From assembly GCA_965261915.1 (NCBI GenBank), contig CBDHDW010000013.1, positions 434,001-498,000 of the forward strand: DNA of 64,000 nucleotides. The letters are read 5' to 3'. The notes below the pieces were generated by a model, which did no database searches, was not told the origin of the DNA, and worked only from the letters and a program-made list of their open reading frames with translations. Source of the DNA: JAIBDK01 sp965261915 (GTDB lineage: Bacteria > Pseudomonadota > Gammaproteobacteria > Arenicellales > Poriferihabitantaceae). Made by a program: the position numbers and the translations under genes. Position 1 is the first letter of the stretch, and each line of letters opens with the position of its first letter. Shown here piece after piece: positions 53,655 to 62,107 of this stretch.

Positions 53655-54371
53655 ATGTCCATTGCCTTTATTTCTGATCTTCACCTTACTCCACAACATG
53701 TGGATTCCACAGCTTGGTTTGCCCAGTTTATGTCGACAGCAAAAGGCCATTTTTCGCAAATTTACATCCTCGGAGATTTGTTTGAGTATTGGGTTGGAGA
53801 TGATGCTGCTGATGCAATTGGTCAAAAGTCGGTGCTGAAATTGATACAACAGGTTTCCGATACTGGAGTTGAGTTATATTTTATTCATGGCAACAGGGAC
53901 TTTCTTGTGGGACAGCAATTTGAGTCGGAAACCGGCTGTCAAATCCTGCCTGACCCCAGCGTGATTACGCTAGGAGATGAACAGGTTTTGTTGTCGCATG
54001 GTGATATTTTGTGCACAGATGATGTTGAACATCAATCTAAAAGAGCACAGATGACGACATCAAAATGGAAGTTTGCCTTTCTCGATAAACCCATTGATGA
54101 GCGTATTGATACAGCAATGAATATGCGTCAGACCAGCGAAAAGAACAAACAGCAAAAAAGTATGGAGATTATGGATGTTAATCAGGCTAGTGTTGAAGCG
54201 TTGATGCAAAAGCATCAAGTGCTAACCCTGATTCATGGTCATACACACCGGCCTGCAGTACATGATTTTACAATTGAAGGAAAACCCGCTCGCCGGTTTG
54301 TGCTTGGAGATTGGTATACCCAAAAAAGCATGCTGATCTATGAAAATGGATCATTTGCTCTCCGTCAGTGA
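53655..54371 (+). CDS. lpxH: UDP-2,3-diacylglucosamine pyrophosphohydrolase
   Basis: 238 residues from the ATG at 53655; the frame upstream lacks similarity. Calcineurin-like metallophosphoesterase with FISDLHLTP, YILGDLFEYWVGDD, IHGNRDFLVG, LSHGDILCTDD and IHGHTHRPAVHDF, the LpxH set of metal ligands. It removes UMP from UDP-2,3-diacylglucosamine to give lipid X in lipid A synthesis on the inner membrane. With lptD in the same window it indicates a full LPS-bearing outer membrane. Confidence 0.95.
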   Translation: MSIAFISDLHLTPQHVDSTAWFAQFMSTAKGHFSQIYILGDLFEYWVGDDAADAIGQKSVLKLIQQVSDTGVELYFIHGNRDFLVGQQFESETGCQILPDPSVITLGDEQVLLSHGDILCTDDVEHQSKRAQMTTSKWKFAFLDKPIDERIDTAMNMRQTSEKNKQQKSMEIMDVNQASVEALMQKHQVLTLIHGHTHRPAVHDFTIEGKPARRFVLGDWYTQKSMLIYENGSFALRQ

Positions 54372-54432
54372 GTGCGATCAATAATGCGGTTGGTTTGTTG
54401 TATTGGGACGATATAGTCTGCGGATGTAAAGA

Positions 54433-55965
54433 TCACGCCCGCTTCTCATGAACGTCTGTTACTTCAGATAAATCCAGTTCATTTTTGTTTTCAGACTTAG
54501 CGACGTCATTTCTGGAATTATCAACCAGACTCAGATATTCCGGTGTGATATCACCGGTAACGTACTTTCCATCAAAGCAGGAAGTATCGTATGAACTGAT
54601 GTCCGGGTTACATTCCTTTACAGCAGCAATCAGGTCGTCCAGGGTTTGATATATCAGCTTGTCAGCACCCAGAATATTGCAAACCTCATCGATGGTTCGA
54701 CCGTGTGCCACGAGTTCAATTCGTGATGGCATATCAATCCCATAAACATTCGGGAAGCGTACCGGTGGTGCTGCAGAAGCGAAATAAACTTTCTTGGCAC
54801 CAGCCTCTCGAGCAAGCTCAATGATTTTTTGTGATGTCGTGCCGCGAACAATTGAATCATCCACAAGCAGAACATTCTTACCATCAAATTCAGCCGAAAT
54901 TGCATTCAATTTCTGGCGAACAGATTTTTTACGCTCTTCCTGACCAGGCATTATAAAAGTTCGACCAATATATCGGTTCTTAATAAATCCTTCACGGTAC
55001 GGCAGTTTCAATGCTTTTGCCATTTCCAGCGCGGCAGTTCTGCTGGTGTCGGGAACGGGAATAACCGCCTCGATATCATGCTCAGGCCAATCCTGTTTCA
55101 TTTTCTCACCCAGACGCTTTCCCATATTAATTCGGGTTTGATAGACCGGTATTTTGTCGAGAATAGAATCCGGTCGAGCAAGATAAACGTACTCAAAAAT
55201 GCAGGGGCTGTATTGGTAGTCCCTAACACACTGTGATTGATGTACTTTCCCCTGCATATCGATCAGCATCGCTTCACCTGGTTTGATATCCCGAACCAAA
55301 TCGTAACCAATGACATCCATGGCAACACTTTCGGAGGCAAACATGTGTGAAGATTCGCCGGATCCATCATTTCGCGTTCCATAGACCAACGGCCGAATAC
55401 CGCATGGATCGCGAAAAGCAATAATACCGACACCGACAATCATTGCAATCACCGAATATGCGCCTTTGCAGCGGCGAAAAACGCCGGATACTGCTTTAAA
55501 TACATCGTCGGGTGAGGCTCGTAAACGGGCGTCACCAATGGCCTCTCGAAGTTCGTGGGCGAGGATATTAAGTAAAATCTCAGAATCCGAAGAGGTGTTT
55601 AATTGCCTCAAATCTTCACGAAACAGCGCATCACGCAATTCTGAAGCATTGGTTAGATTACCGTTGTGACCCAACGCGATTCCGAACGGTGAGTTAACAT
55701 AGAAAGGCTGTGCTTCAGCCCGAGAATCACTTCCCGCAGTGGGATATCGAACATGCCCTACACCCATGTTACCGTTAAGTTGAACCATATGTCTGGTATG
55801 GAAAACATCGCGAACGAGACCGTTATCTTTCCGAAGATATACCCGGTCTCCGTCACTGGTTATGATTCCTGCTGCATCCTGCCCACGATGTTGAACGACG
55901 GTTAGTCCATCATATAAAGACTGATTGACTGCTGAATTACTGAAAATACCAACGAGTCCACACAT
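54433..55965 (-). CDS. purF: amidophosphoribosyltransferase
   Basis: 510 residues. The N-terminal nucleophile Cys2 follows the start in MCGLVGIF, with the glutaminase residues in HVRYPTAG and GHNGNL; the phosphoribosyltransferase domain has the PRPP loop VLLVDDSIVRGTTS. First committed step of purine synthesis. Follows cvpA by 22 bases, the classical cvpA-purF order. Confidence 0.96.
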   Translation of the reverse strand: MCGLVGIFSNSAVNQSLYDGLTVVQHRGQDAAGIITSDGDRVYLRKDNGLVRDVFHTRHMVQLNGNMGVGHVRYPTAGSDSRAEAQPFYVNSPFGIALGHNGNLTNASELRDALFREDLRQLNTSSDSEILLNILAHELREAIGDARLRASPDDVFKAVSGVFRRCKGAYSVIAMIVGVGIIAFRDPCGIRPLVYGTRNDGSGESSHMFASESVAMDVIGYDLVRDIKPGEAMLIDMQGKVHQSQCVRDYQYSPCIFEYVYLARPDSILDKIPVYQTRINMGKRLGEKMKQDWPEHDIEAVIPVPDTSRTAALEMAKALKLPYREGFIKNRYIGRTFIMPGQEERKKSVRQKLNAISAEFDGKNVLLVDDSIVRGTTSQKIIELAREAGAKKVYFASAAPPVRFPNVYGIDMPSRIELVAHGRTIDEVCNILGADKLIYQTLDDLIAAVKECNPDISSYDTSCFDGKYVTGDITPEYLSLVDNSRNDVAKSENKNELDLSEVTDVHEKRA

Positions 55966-55987
55966 ATGATTGATAATTCCTCGAAAA

Positions 55988-56488
55988 TTAAACCAGAGAA
56001 GGCTTCACGTAATTGGCAAGATCGTCAGGCAACAACGAACGAATGAAATCGGTAATTGGCTCGAAATGGGTGACTAGCACTGACTCTTTCCACCACGGCT
56101 GGGCGGAAAAGTCCATAAAGTTTGCAGCAAGTATCAGTAGGCCCACTATGACAAAACCCCGCATAAGTCCAAACAAACTGCCGAGTGATCGGTCGACACC
56201 CGAAACACCGGCAATGGACAATAACCGATACAATAAATAGGAGATTATTGAAAATGCAACTAATGCCGTGATAAAAATTCCTGCAAATGAAAGAACAATT
56301 CGTAGTGGCGACTGGTCGATATAAGGTTCGAGATAGGTGGCACCGAATGTCGCAAAATTATAAGCAATCCAGATCGCACCTAACCAGGAAAACAGGGAGA
56401 GGATCTCCCTGATGAATCCGCGGAACAATCCGATGAGTAACGATACTGAAATAACGACAATTATTCCAATGTCAAGAAAGCTCAGCAC
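55988..56488 (-). CDS. cvpA: CvpA family membrane protein
   Basis: 166 residues with four predicted transmembrane helices (IGIIVVISVSLLIGLFRGFIREI at the N-terminus, then SLFSWLGAIWIAYNFA and others; GVDRSLGSLFGLMRGFVIVG is the family's conserved loop). Named for colicin V production; linked to envelope stress and purF co-expression. Between dedD and purF. Confidence 0.9.
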   Translation of the reverse strand: MLSFLDIGIIVVISVSLLIGLFRGFIREILSLFSWLGAIWIAYNFATFGATYLEPYIDQSPLRIVLSFAGIFITALVAFSIISYLLYRLLSIAGVSGVDRSLGSLFGLMRGFVIVGLLILAANFMDFSAQPWWKESVLVTHFEPITDFIRSLLPDDLANYVKPSLV

Positions 56489-56506
56489 GCCAGGATAGCC
56501 TCAATT

Positions 56507-57265
56507 TCAAGATTGAGTGGCAACATAACCCTTTTCACCTGTTATTGATTTTAGCCTGGTGCTGACTTTTTCCGCTGTTTCCTTATCCGCATACGGCCCT
56601 AACCAAACCCGGGTTGCCTTGCCTAGTGTTGTCTCAACTTCGGTGTGATTGGTGCTAAAACCATTGTTATCCAGCAGTGCAGAGACTGAGGATACATTTT
56701 CCTTCTTTACAAAGGTCCCTACTCTAACAGTCCAGCCTTTCTCTGCGACTTTAGCAATCGCTTCCGCGGTAGATTGATTGTCATCTTCACCCGCTACTAC
56801 ATCAGCATTTTCGGTTTCGTCAGTCGTTGAGGTGTCCGGACTCAAAACAATTTGACTCTCTTCCGGTTCGACTGCATTTGATTCGGTAACTTCGGTTGAA
56901 GCTGTTTCAGATGCTTCGGTTTGTTCTTCAGTAGAACTGGATTCGATAGAAGCGGATGCTTCAGCACTCTTAGCTTCTGAGTTGGTTGAATCTACCAGCG
57001 CAGGTTTTTCTGCTTGCTTGGTCTTTTTTACTTCAGGTTGTTCAACCAAGGTGTCGAGATTTAGCGAATCCAGCTCAATAGGTTCAATTTTGGATTTAAA
57101 GATGGTTTCTGTACTGGTCGTAGTCGTTGCTTCATCGCTTGCCTGCATATTGGGTTGCTCGAGCAGCATTGGTATCACCAAAATTGCGCATAGAATGAAA
57201 ATTGCCGCGCCAGTTAATCGGTGTTTGAGTTGGTATTGAGGAGGTGTGTTCGTTTTCGAAGTCAC
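56507..57265 (-). CDS. dedD: SPOR-domain protein DedD
   Basis: 252 residues. A short cytosolic N-terminus, one transmembrane helix (AAIFILCAILVIPMLL, about 16-31), a long Ser/Thr/Glu/Ala-rich periplasmic linker (about 45-175, low complexity) and a C-terminal SPOR domain (KGWTVRVGTFVKKENVSS, then VWLGPYADKETAEK) that targets denuded septal glycan. Acts in cell constriction. Between folC and cvpA as in relatives. Confidence 0.88.
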   Translation of the reverse strand: MTSKTNTPPQYQLKHRLTGAAIFILCAILVIPMLLEQPNMQASDEATTTTSTETIFKSKIEPIELDSLNLDTLVEQPEVKKTKQAEKPALVDSTNSEAKSAEASASIESSSTEEQTEASETASTEVTESNAVEPEESQIVLSPDTSTTDETENADVVAGEDDNQSTAEAIAKVAEKGWTVRVGTFVKKENVSSVSALLDNNGFSTNHTEVETTLGKATRVWLGPYADKETAEKVSTRLKSITGEKGYVATQS

Positions 57266-57379
57266 AATTTATTCGGCTGTCTGACGGCAATACAAATAGA
57301 TTGCGGTTTTAAATTTTGGCTTCAAATTTAGTCGAATAATCTGCAAGTAGACGAGATATTGCTCCTGACCAGACAGATT

Positions 57380-58684
57380 TCAAACCGCAATTGTTTCAAG
57401 GTATTCGAGTATATCACCGACAGTGTGAAATGAACCAAAGATTATGATCCGATCATCATCGCCGGAGCAAGAAATAGCAGCTTGATATGCATCTCGGGGA
57501 CTGGTGTGGCAACTCAGATCAGTGCAGTCAACAAACTCAGACATTTTCGCTGATAGATTTTCTGCAGTTTGACCACGCTCACCATCCAGGGTTGTCAGAT
57601 ACCACTGATCAACGTGTTTGACCAGTGAGCGAACAATTGGATTTAACGCTTTGTCCTCCAGCACTCCGAAAATACTCAAAGTAGAGCCTTTAACTGGATG
57701 ATTGTTAACGAACTCTTCTAACTCCTTTGCGGAATCTGAATTGTGTGCAACATCCAGGATGGTCAATGGCGCAAGCTGGATGATTTGACATCTCGCAGCG
57801 ATTCTAGCGCTAGCCATTCCCGCAGCCATATTTTCTTTTGTTAGATTTAACTGACTACTCGCCAGAGCAAGTACGGTGCATGCTGCGGAAAGATTTCTCA
57901 ATTGGTGATCACCCTGGTATGGGAAGTTTGCGATAGATAATTCGGAAAAAGCGGCTTTTAATGCGAGCTTAGAGGCTTGCCACTGGATTTCAGAGTGATG
58001 CCGCTGAATGGTAAAGTCGATTCCCAATTGATACAGAACAGACTCCGTGGAGCTGGATTGGCTGCGAATCGCCTCGGGTGGATTGGGTTCGGTACAAACG
58101 ACAGCTTTATAAGGACGCATGATTCCTGATTTTTCAATGGCAATGGATTCACGATCAGAGCCCAGCCATTGTTCATGGTCGATACCAATCGAGGTTATGA
58201 CGGAAATGTCCGCATCAACCATGTTTACGGCATCAAGACGCCCCCCCATTCCAACCTCTAGTAAACTGACTTCCACTCGGTGATTATTCAGCACAGTTAA
58301 AGCGCAGAGCGTTCCGAATTCGAAATAGGTTAGTGGAATTTCCTGCCGGGCAGTTTCAATTGCGCAGAATGCGTTGCAGATTTCGGTATCGCTTGCTTCC
58401 AATCCGGCAATTTTTATCCTTTCGTTGTACCGCACCAGATGCGGTGAAGTATAAGCACCGGTTTTTAAACCTGCATTTGTGAAAGCGGCGTCTAGCATAC
58501 TAATGGTAGAACCTTTGCCGTTGGTGCCGCCCACCACGATGATAAAACCGCGAGTTGTACCCCCCATTTTGTCCCAAACCTCGGATATTCGATCCAGCGT
58601 CATATCCATACTTCGCCAATGCTGACGCTGGGTAAAGTCAACCCAATCGACCAGATTGAAATTCTCGAAAGGGATCTTACCCAT
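57380..58684 (-). CDS. folC: dihydrofolate synthase / folylpolyglutamate synthase
   Basis: 434 residues. Mur-ligase-fold ATP-binding loop GGTNGKGSTISMLDAAF, the SPHLVRYNERI loop, FEFGTLCAL and LLEVGMGGRLDAVNMVDAD are the FolC signature; GIDHEQWLG and the C-terminal domain with LDVAHNSDSAKEL follow. I start at the ATG at 58684, since the preceding in-frame TTG adds only one residue. It adds glutamate to dihydropteroate and extends folate tails. Lies 34 bases after accD. Confidence 0.94.
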   Translation of the reverse strand: MGKIPFENFNLVDWVDFTQRQHWRSMDMTLDRISEVWDKMGGTTRGFIIVVGGTNGKGSTISMLDAAFTNAGLKTGAYTSPHLVRYNERIKIAGLEASDTEICNAFCAIETARQEIPLTYFEFGTLCALTVLNNHRVEVSLLEVGMGGRLDAVNMVDADISVITSIGIDHEQWLGSDRESIAIEKSGIMRPYKAVVCTEPNPPEAIRSQSSSTESVLYQLGIDFTIQRHHSEIQWQASKLALKAAFSELSIANFPYQGDHQLRNLSAACTVLALASSQLNLTKENMAAGMASARIAARCQIIQLAPLTILDVAHNSDSAKELEEFVNNHPVKGSTLSIFGVLEDKALNPIVRSLVKHVDQWYLTTLDGERGQTAENLSAKMSEFVDCTDLSCHTSPRDAYQAAISCSGDDDRIIIFGSFHTVGDILEYLETIAV

Positions 58685-58718
58685 CAATGCAAACTATTCG
58701 CATTGATAACCTTTGCGC

Positions 58719-59672
58719 TTAATTTGAGACTGCATCCACTGATGAATCGTCTTCACTGGTGGGCATCTGCGAATCACTTTCTGCGCTAATTTGAAAATCA
58801 AAATCCGCGTTAGCATTTGCCTGAAATCCAAGTACGCTTAACAGCGAATAGATGGTATTCCGCATTTCCCTTCGATCAACGATTTGATCTATCGCACCAT
58901 GATCAAATAAAAATTCGGATCGTTGAAATCCATCGGGTAATGTCTCTCTTACGGTTTGTTCAATCACCCTGGGTCCGGCAAAACCAACCAATGCATTGGG
59001 TTCAGCGATGATAATGTCTCCGAGCATCGCCAGACTTGCAGATACCCCCCCCATAGTTGGATCGGTTAAAACTGAAATATAGGGGAGTTTACGTTCTCGA
59101 AGTTTTGAAATTGCGGCGGTGGTTTTTGACATTTGCATTAACGAAAACAATGCCTCCTGCATACGCGCTCCACCACTGGCCGAGAAACAAATCATTGGAC
59201 AATCCAATTCGAGGCTTTTGTTCACTGCTCTGACAAAGCGCTCGCCAACCACGGCGCCCATCGACCCTCCCATAAATTTAAACTCAAAGGCTGTAGCGAC
59301 TATTGGTGTGGTAAACAGCTTTCCAGAAGCAACGATTAGCGCTTCAGACGAAGAACTGGATTTCCTTGCCTCCTGTAATCGATCTTTATAGCGCTTTTGG
59401 TCCCTAAACTTGAGCGCATCAACCGCCCCGACTTCCTCTCCTATCCAGGATTCGCTGCCTTCATCCAAAAACGACAGCATCCTTTGTTTAGCCGATTGCC
59501 GCATGTGATTGTTACATTTTGGGCATACCTGGAGGCTACGTTCAAGTTCCACACCATATAATACTGCCTGACAACTGCTGCACTTCGTCCAGAGGCCTTC
59601 CGGAACACCCTTCTTTCGAATCTTGCCAACCGTTTTAATTTTTGGCGGGATTATTTTGTCAAACCAATTCAT
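58719..59672 (-). CDS. accD: acetyl-CoA carboxylase carboxyltransferase subunit beta
   Basis: 317 residues. The N-terminal C4 zinc ribbon (KCSSCQAVLYGVELERSLQVC, then CNNHM) is followed by the crotonase-fold core with FMGGSMGAVVGERFVRA and SASGGARMQEALFSLMQMSKT. It transfers carboxybiotin CO2 to acetyl-CoA with AccA, the first step of fatty acid synthesis. The C-terminus carries a short acidic Ser-rich tail (about 295-317). Classical trpF-accD-folC order. Confidence 0.95.
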   Translation of the reverse strand: MNWFDKIIPPKIKTVGKIRKKGVPEGLWTKCSSCQAVLYGVELERSLQVCPKCNNHMRQSAKQRMLSFLDEGSESWIGEEVGAVDALKFRDQKRYKDRLQEARKSSSSSEALIVASGKLFTTPIVATAFEFKFMGGSMGAVVGERFVRAVNKSLELDCPMICFSASGGARMQEALFSLMQMSKTTAAISKLRERKLPYISVLTDPTMGGVSASLAMLGDIIIAEPNALVGFAGPRVIEQTVRETLPDGFQRSEFLFDHGAIDQIVDRREMRNTIYSLLSVLGFQANANADFDFQISAESDSQMPTSEDDSSVDAVSN

Positions 59673-59700
59673 ATTTGTAGCGCCTAGATAGGTCGGTTAA

Positions 59701-60318
59701 TCAACTGCATTGAAGCACATTTTTGCAAAATAATTCAATTTTGGCTAAATCTTTAATGCCATCAGTTTCCACTCCACTGCTCACATCTGCCGCGAAGGGA
59801 TTAAATTTTGAAATCGCCAAGCATACATTTTCGGGATTTAATCCTCCTGCGAGAATCACCGGTTTGGTACCGCCATAGTGGCCTTTATCCCAGTCAAATT
59901 CCTTGCCAGTGCCGCCGTAACGGTCACCTGCGTCACTATCCAGTAAAATCGCTTTTGATGACGGAAACTGTTGCTCTCGTGCTAGCAGGCTGGATGAGGT
60001 TTTAACCTGAATTGCGCGAATATAGGGTAAATCAAACTGCTGGCAAAACTCTTCAGTCTCGTCGCCATGAAACTGTAAATAGTGCGGAGCAACTTTTAAC
60101 ACAGTTTCCTTGACCTTCTCTTTCGTCGCATTTGCAAATACTGCGACACTCGCAACAAAAGGTGGAATAACTGATTGAATCTCCTGCGCCTGATTGATGG
60201 AGATAAAGCGGCTGCTTTTTTCATAAAACATCAAGCCAATCGCATCCGCACCACTTTGGCATGCACAGCGTGCCGCTTCGGCAGTAGAAATTCCACAAAT
60301 TTTAATACGGGTTCTCAT
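59701..60318 (-). CDS. trpF: phosphoribosylanthranilate isomerase
   Basis: 205 residues, TIM barrel. Motifs RIKICGIST, GLMFYEKSSRFI, QFHGDETEEFC, LLDSD (with the catalytic-type Asp) and GGLNPENV. Third step of tryptophan synthesis, separate from the other trp genes as in Pseudomonas. It starts 37 bases after truA. Confidence 0.94.
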   Translation of the reverse strand: MRTRIKICGISTAEAARCACQSGADAIGLMFYEKSSRFISINQAQEIQSVIPPFVASVAVFANATKEKVKETVLKVAPHYLQFHGDETEEFCQQFDLPYIRAIQVKTSSSLLAREQQFPSSKAILLDSDAGDRYGGTGKEFDWDKGHYGGTKPVILAGGLNPENVCLAISKFNPFAADVSSGVETDGIKDLAKIELFCKNVLQCS

Positions 60319-60355
60319 ATAGCTCTAAATAACTCGAAAGATGGGCCGGGTAATT

Positions 60356-61147
60356 CTACCAAAATTGGCATACCTCGGGCGGATCAGGAAGGTTGAAAAC
60401 CGAATCGTATTCAACTTTCCAGAAATACAATCCATCTGCCGGTGCGGTTAGTCCGGCGACTGTTCGATCTCGAGAAGCCAGCACAGATTGGAGCCATTCC
60501 GGTTTTTCACTACCGTTACCAATTTTGATGAGAGTACCGACGATGTTCCTGACCATATGATAAAGAAATCCGTCTGCAGTGATATCAAGCCATAGCCAGC
60601 TACCGCTGGTTTCAAGCGACAAATGACTGATCGTCTTCACCGGATTCTTGTTTTGGCAGGCAACGGCTCTGAAAGCGCTGAAGTCATGCTCCCCTCTCAG
60701 ATACGGGATTGCTTGCGCCATAGGCTGGATATCCAGTGGCTCACGATACCATGACACGAGTTTATGTAAATATCCAGGCCGCGTGTTTCGATTCAGTATA
60801 ATATAACGGTAGCTGCGCAATTTAGCGCCATAGCGCGCATGGAAATCCTGACTGACAGGCTGAATCCAGCGAATAACGATATCATCGGGAAGATAGGTAT
60901 TAACGCCGCGAATCCAGCAATGCCCGGGCCTTCGATTGTGTGTGTCGAAATGAAAAACCTGGCCGATACCATGCACCCCGGTATCCGTTCTCCCGGCTGC
61001 GGTCGTATGGACGCTCTCATTGGCGATCCGGGAGACTGCGCTTTCGATTTCACCCTGGATAGAGGTCGCATGGCTTTGTTTTTGCCATCCATGATAGCTG
61101 CTGCCCCGGTATTCGACACAGGCAGCATATCGTTGCAGTGTGCTCAA
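60356..61147 (-). CDS. truA: tRNA pseudouridine(38-40) synthase
   Basis: 263 residues from a TTG at 61147, which lies 7 bases after the recR stop and 6 bases after GAGA. Upstream in-frame starts to 61243 overlap recR and add unrelated sequence. YAACVEYRGSSYHGWQKQ opens the protein; the catalytic aspartate is in AAGRTDTGVHGIGQV; DFSAFRAV and FLYHMVRNIVGTLI are conserved. It modifies anticodon stem-loop uridines. Also conserved between recR here and trpF downstream. Confidence 0.93.
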   Translation of the reverse strand: MSTLQRYAACVEYRGSSYHGWQKQSHATSIQGEIESAVSRIANESVHTTAAGRTDTGVHGIGQVFHFDTHNRRPGHCWIRGVNTYLPDDIVIRWIQPVSQDFHARYGAKLRSYRYIILNRNTRPGYLHKLVSWYREPLDIQPMAQAIPYLRGEHDFSAFRAVACQNKNPVKTISHLSLETSGSWLWLDITADGFLYHMVRNIVGTLIKIGNGSEKPEWLQSVLASRDRTVAGLTAPADGLYFWKVEYDSVFNLPDPPEVCQFW

Positions 61148-61154
61148 TAGTATC

Positions 61155-61751
61155 TCAAACGGTTCTGCGATCAGTAAATGCCTGGTCCAGTGTTCCAGGA
61201 TCCATATATTCGAGCTCTCCACCCATCGGTATACCGCGTGCAAGCCGCGTTACCGGAACAGATTTTTCCTGCAGTAAACCCAGTAAAAAATCTCCAGTTG
61301 CCTGTCCTTCCAGGGTTAAATTAGTAGCCAGAATAACTTCGTCGATCGATTCCTTGTCCAGCAAGGTAATGAATTGGTTTATTCCGAGTTGTTCTGGGCC
61401 GATATCGTCAAGCGGGGAAAGATGACCCATGAGCACAAAATACATGCCTCGAAAAATACCCGCCTGTTCTATTGCGTCCAGATCTGCAGGTGTTTCCACA
61501 ACACAAAGCAATCCCGATTCACGCTTCTCTGATACACATATTGCACAGAGCTCTGATTCACTAAAATTGTTGCATCGGTGGCAATGATTTACTCTGGACA
61601 GTGCATGGCGAATGGCCTCACCTATCTGCCTTGCTCCCTCGCGATCGCGTTCCAGTAGGTGAAATGCCATGCGTTGTGCTGATTTTGGACCAACACCTGG
61701 CAATCTTTGTAGTGCTTGTTTTAGTCCTGCAACGGACCGGGGATCAGCCAT
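61155..61751 (-). CDS. recR: recombination protein RecR
   Basis: 198 residues. Helix-hairpin-helix region LQRLPGVGPKSAQRMAFHLL, the C4 zinc finger CHRCNNFSESELCAIC and a Toprim domain (CVVETPADLDAIEQAG and related). Works with RecF/RecO in loading RecA. Starts 8 bases after ybaB; the conserved dnaX-ybaB-recR order holds. Confidence 0.95.
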   Translation of the reverse strand: MADPRSVAGLKQALQRLPGVGPKSAQRMAFHLLERDREGARQIGEAIRHALSRVNHCHRCNNFSESELCAICVSEKRESGLLCVVETPADLDAIEQAGIFRGMYFVLMGHLSPLDDIGPEQLGINQFITLLDKESIDEVILATNLTLEGQATGDFLLGLLQEKSVPVTRLARGIPMGGELEYMDPGTLDQAFTDRRTV

Positions 61752-61758
61752 ACTGGGT

Positions 61759-62079
61759 CTAAAATGGTAGTTTAAGGCCAGGAATATTCATGCCAGAAGT
61801 TAATCCACCCATTTTCTCTTGTGTCGTTGCCTCAACTTTCCGAACGGCATCATTAAACGCGGCAGCGACGAGATCTTCCAGAACATCCTTATCATCGGAA
61901 AATAGTTCTGAATCAATATTGAGTTTTTTTACATCGTATCGACAGGTCATTACGACTTCAACAAGTCCGGCTCCGGATTGACCGGTAACTTCGATGTTAG
62001 CCAGCTCTTGCTGGGCTTTTTGCATGTTTTCCTGCATTGCCTGCGCTTGTTTCATGATATTACCTAAACCGCCTTTCAT
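61759..62079 (-). CDS. ybaB: nucleoid-associated protein YbaB/EbfC
   Basis: 106 residues: an N-terminal helix (GNIMKQAQAMQENMQKAQQEL), then VTGQSGAGLVEVVMTCRYDVKKLNID and DLVAAAFNDAVRKVE. Small dimeric DNA-binding protein. Its start is preceded by CAGG and it lies 29 bases after dnaX. Confidence 0.93.
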   Translation of the reverse strand: MKGGLGNIMKQAQAMQENMQKAQQELANIEVTGQSGAGLVEVVMTCRYDVKKLNIDSELFSDDKDVLEDLVAAAFNDAVRKVEATTQEKMGGLTSGMNIPGLKLPF

Positions 62080-62107
62080 ATTAGTACCTGGAAAATGATG
62101 TTAAATA

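Noticed and set aside
57301..57400. Inverted repeat between the folC tail (TTGCGGTTT) and sequence before dedD (AAACCGCAA)
   Set aside because: Arms are about 70-80 bases apart, imperfect, and one lies in coding sequence; no convincing structure or T-run.
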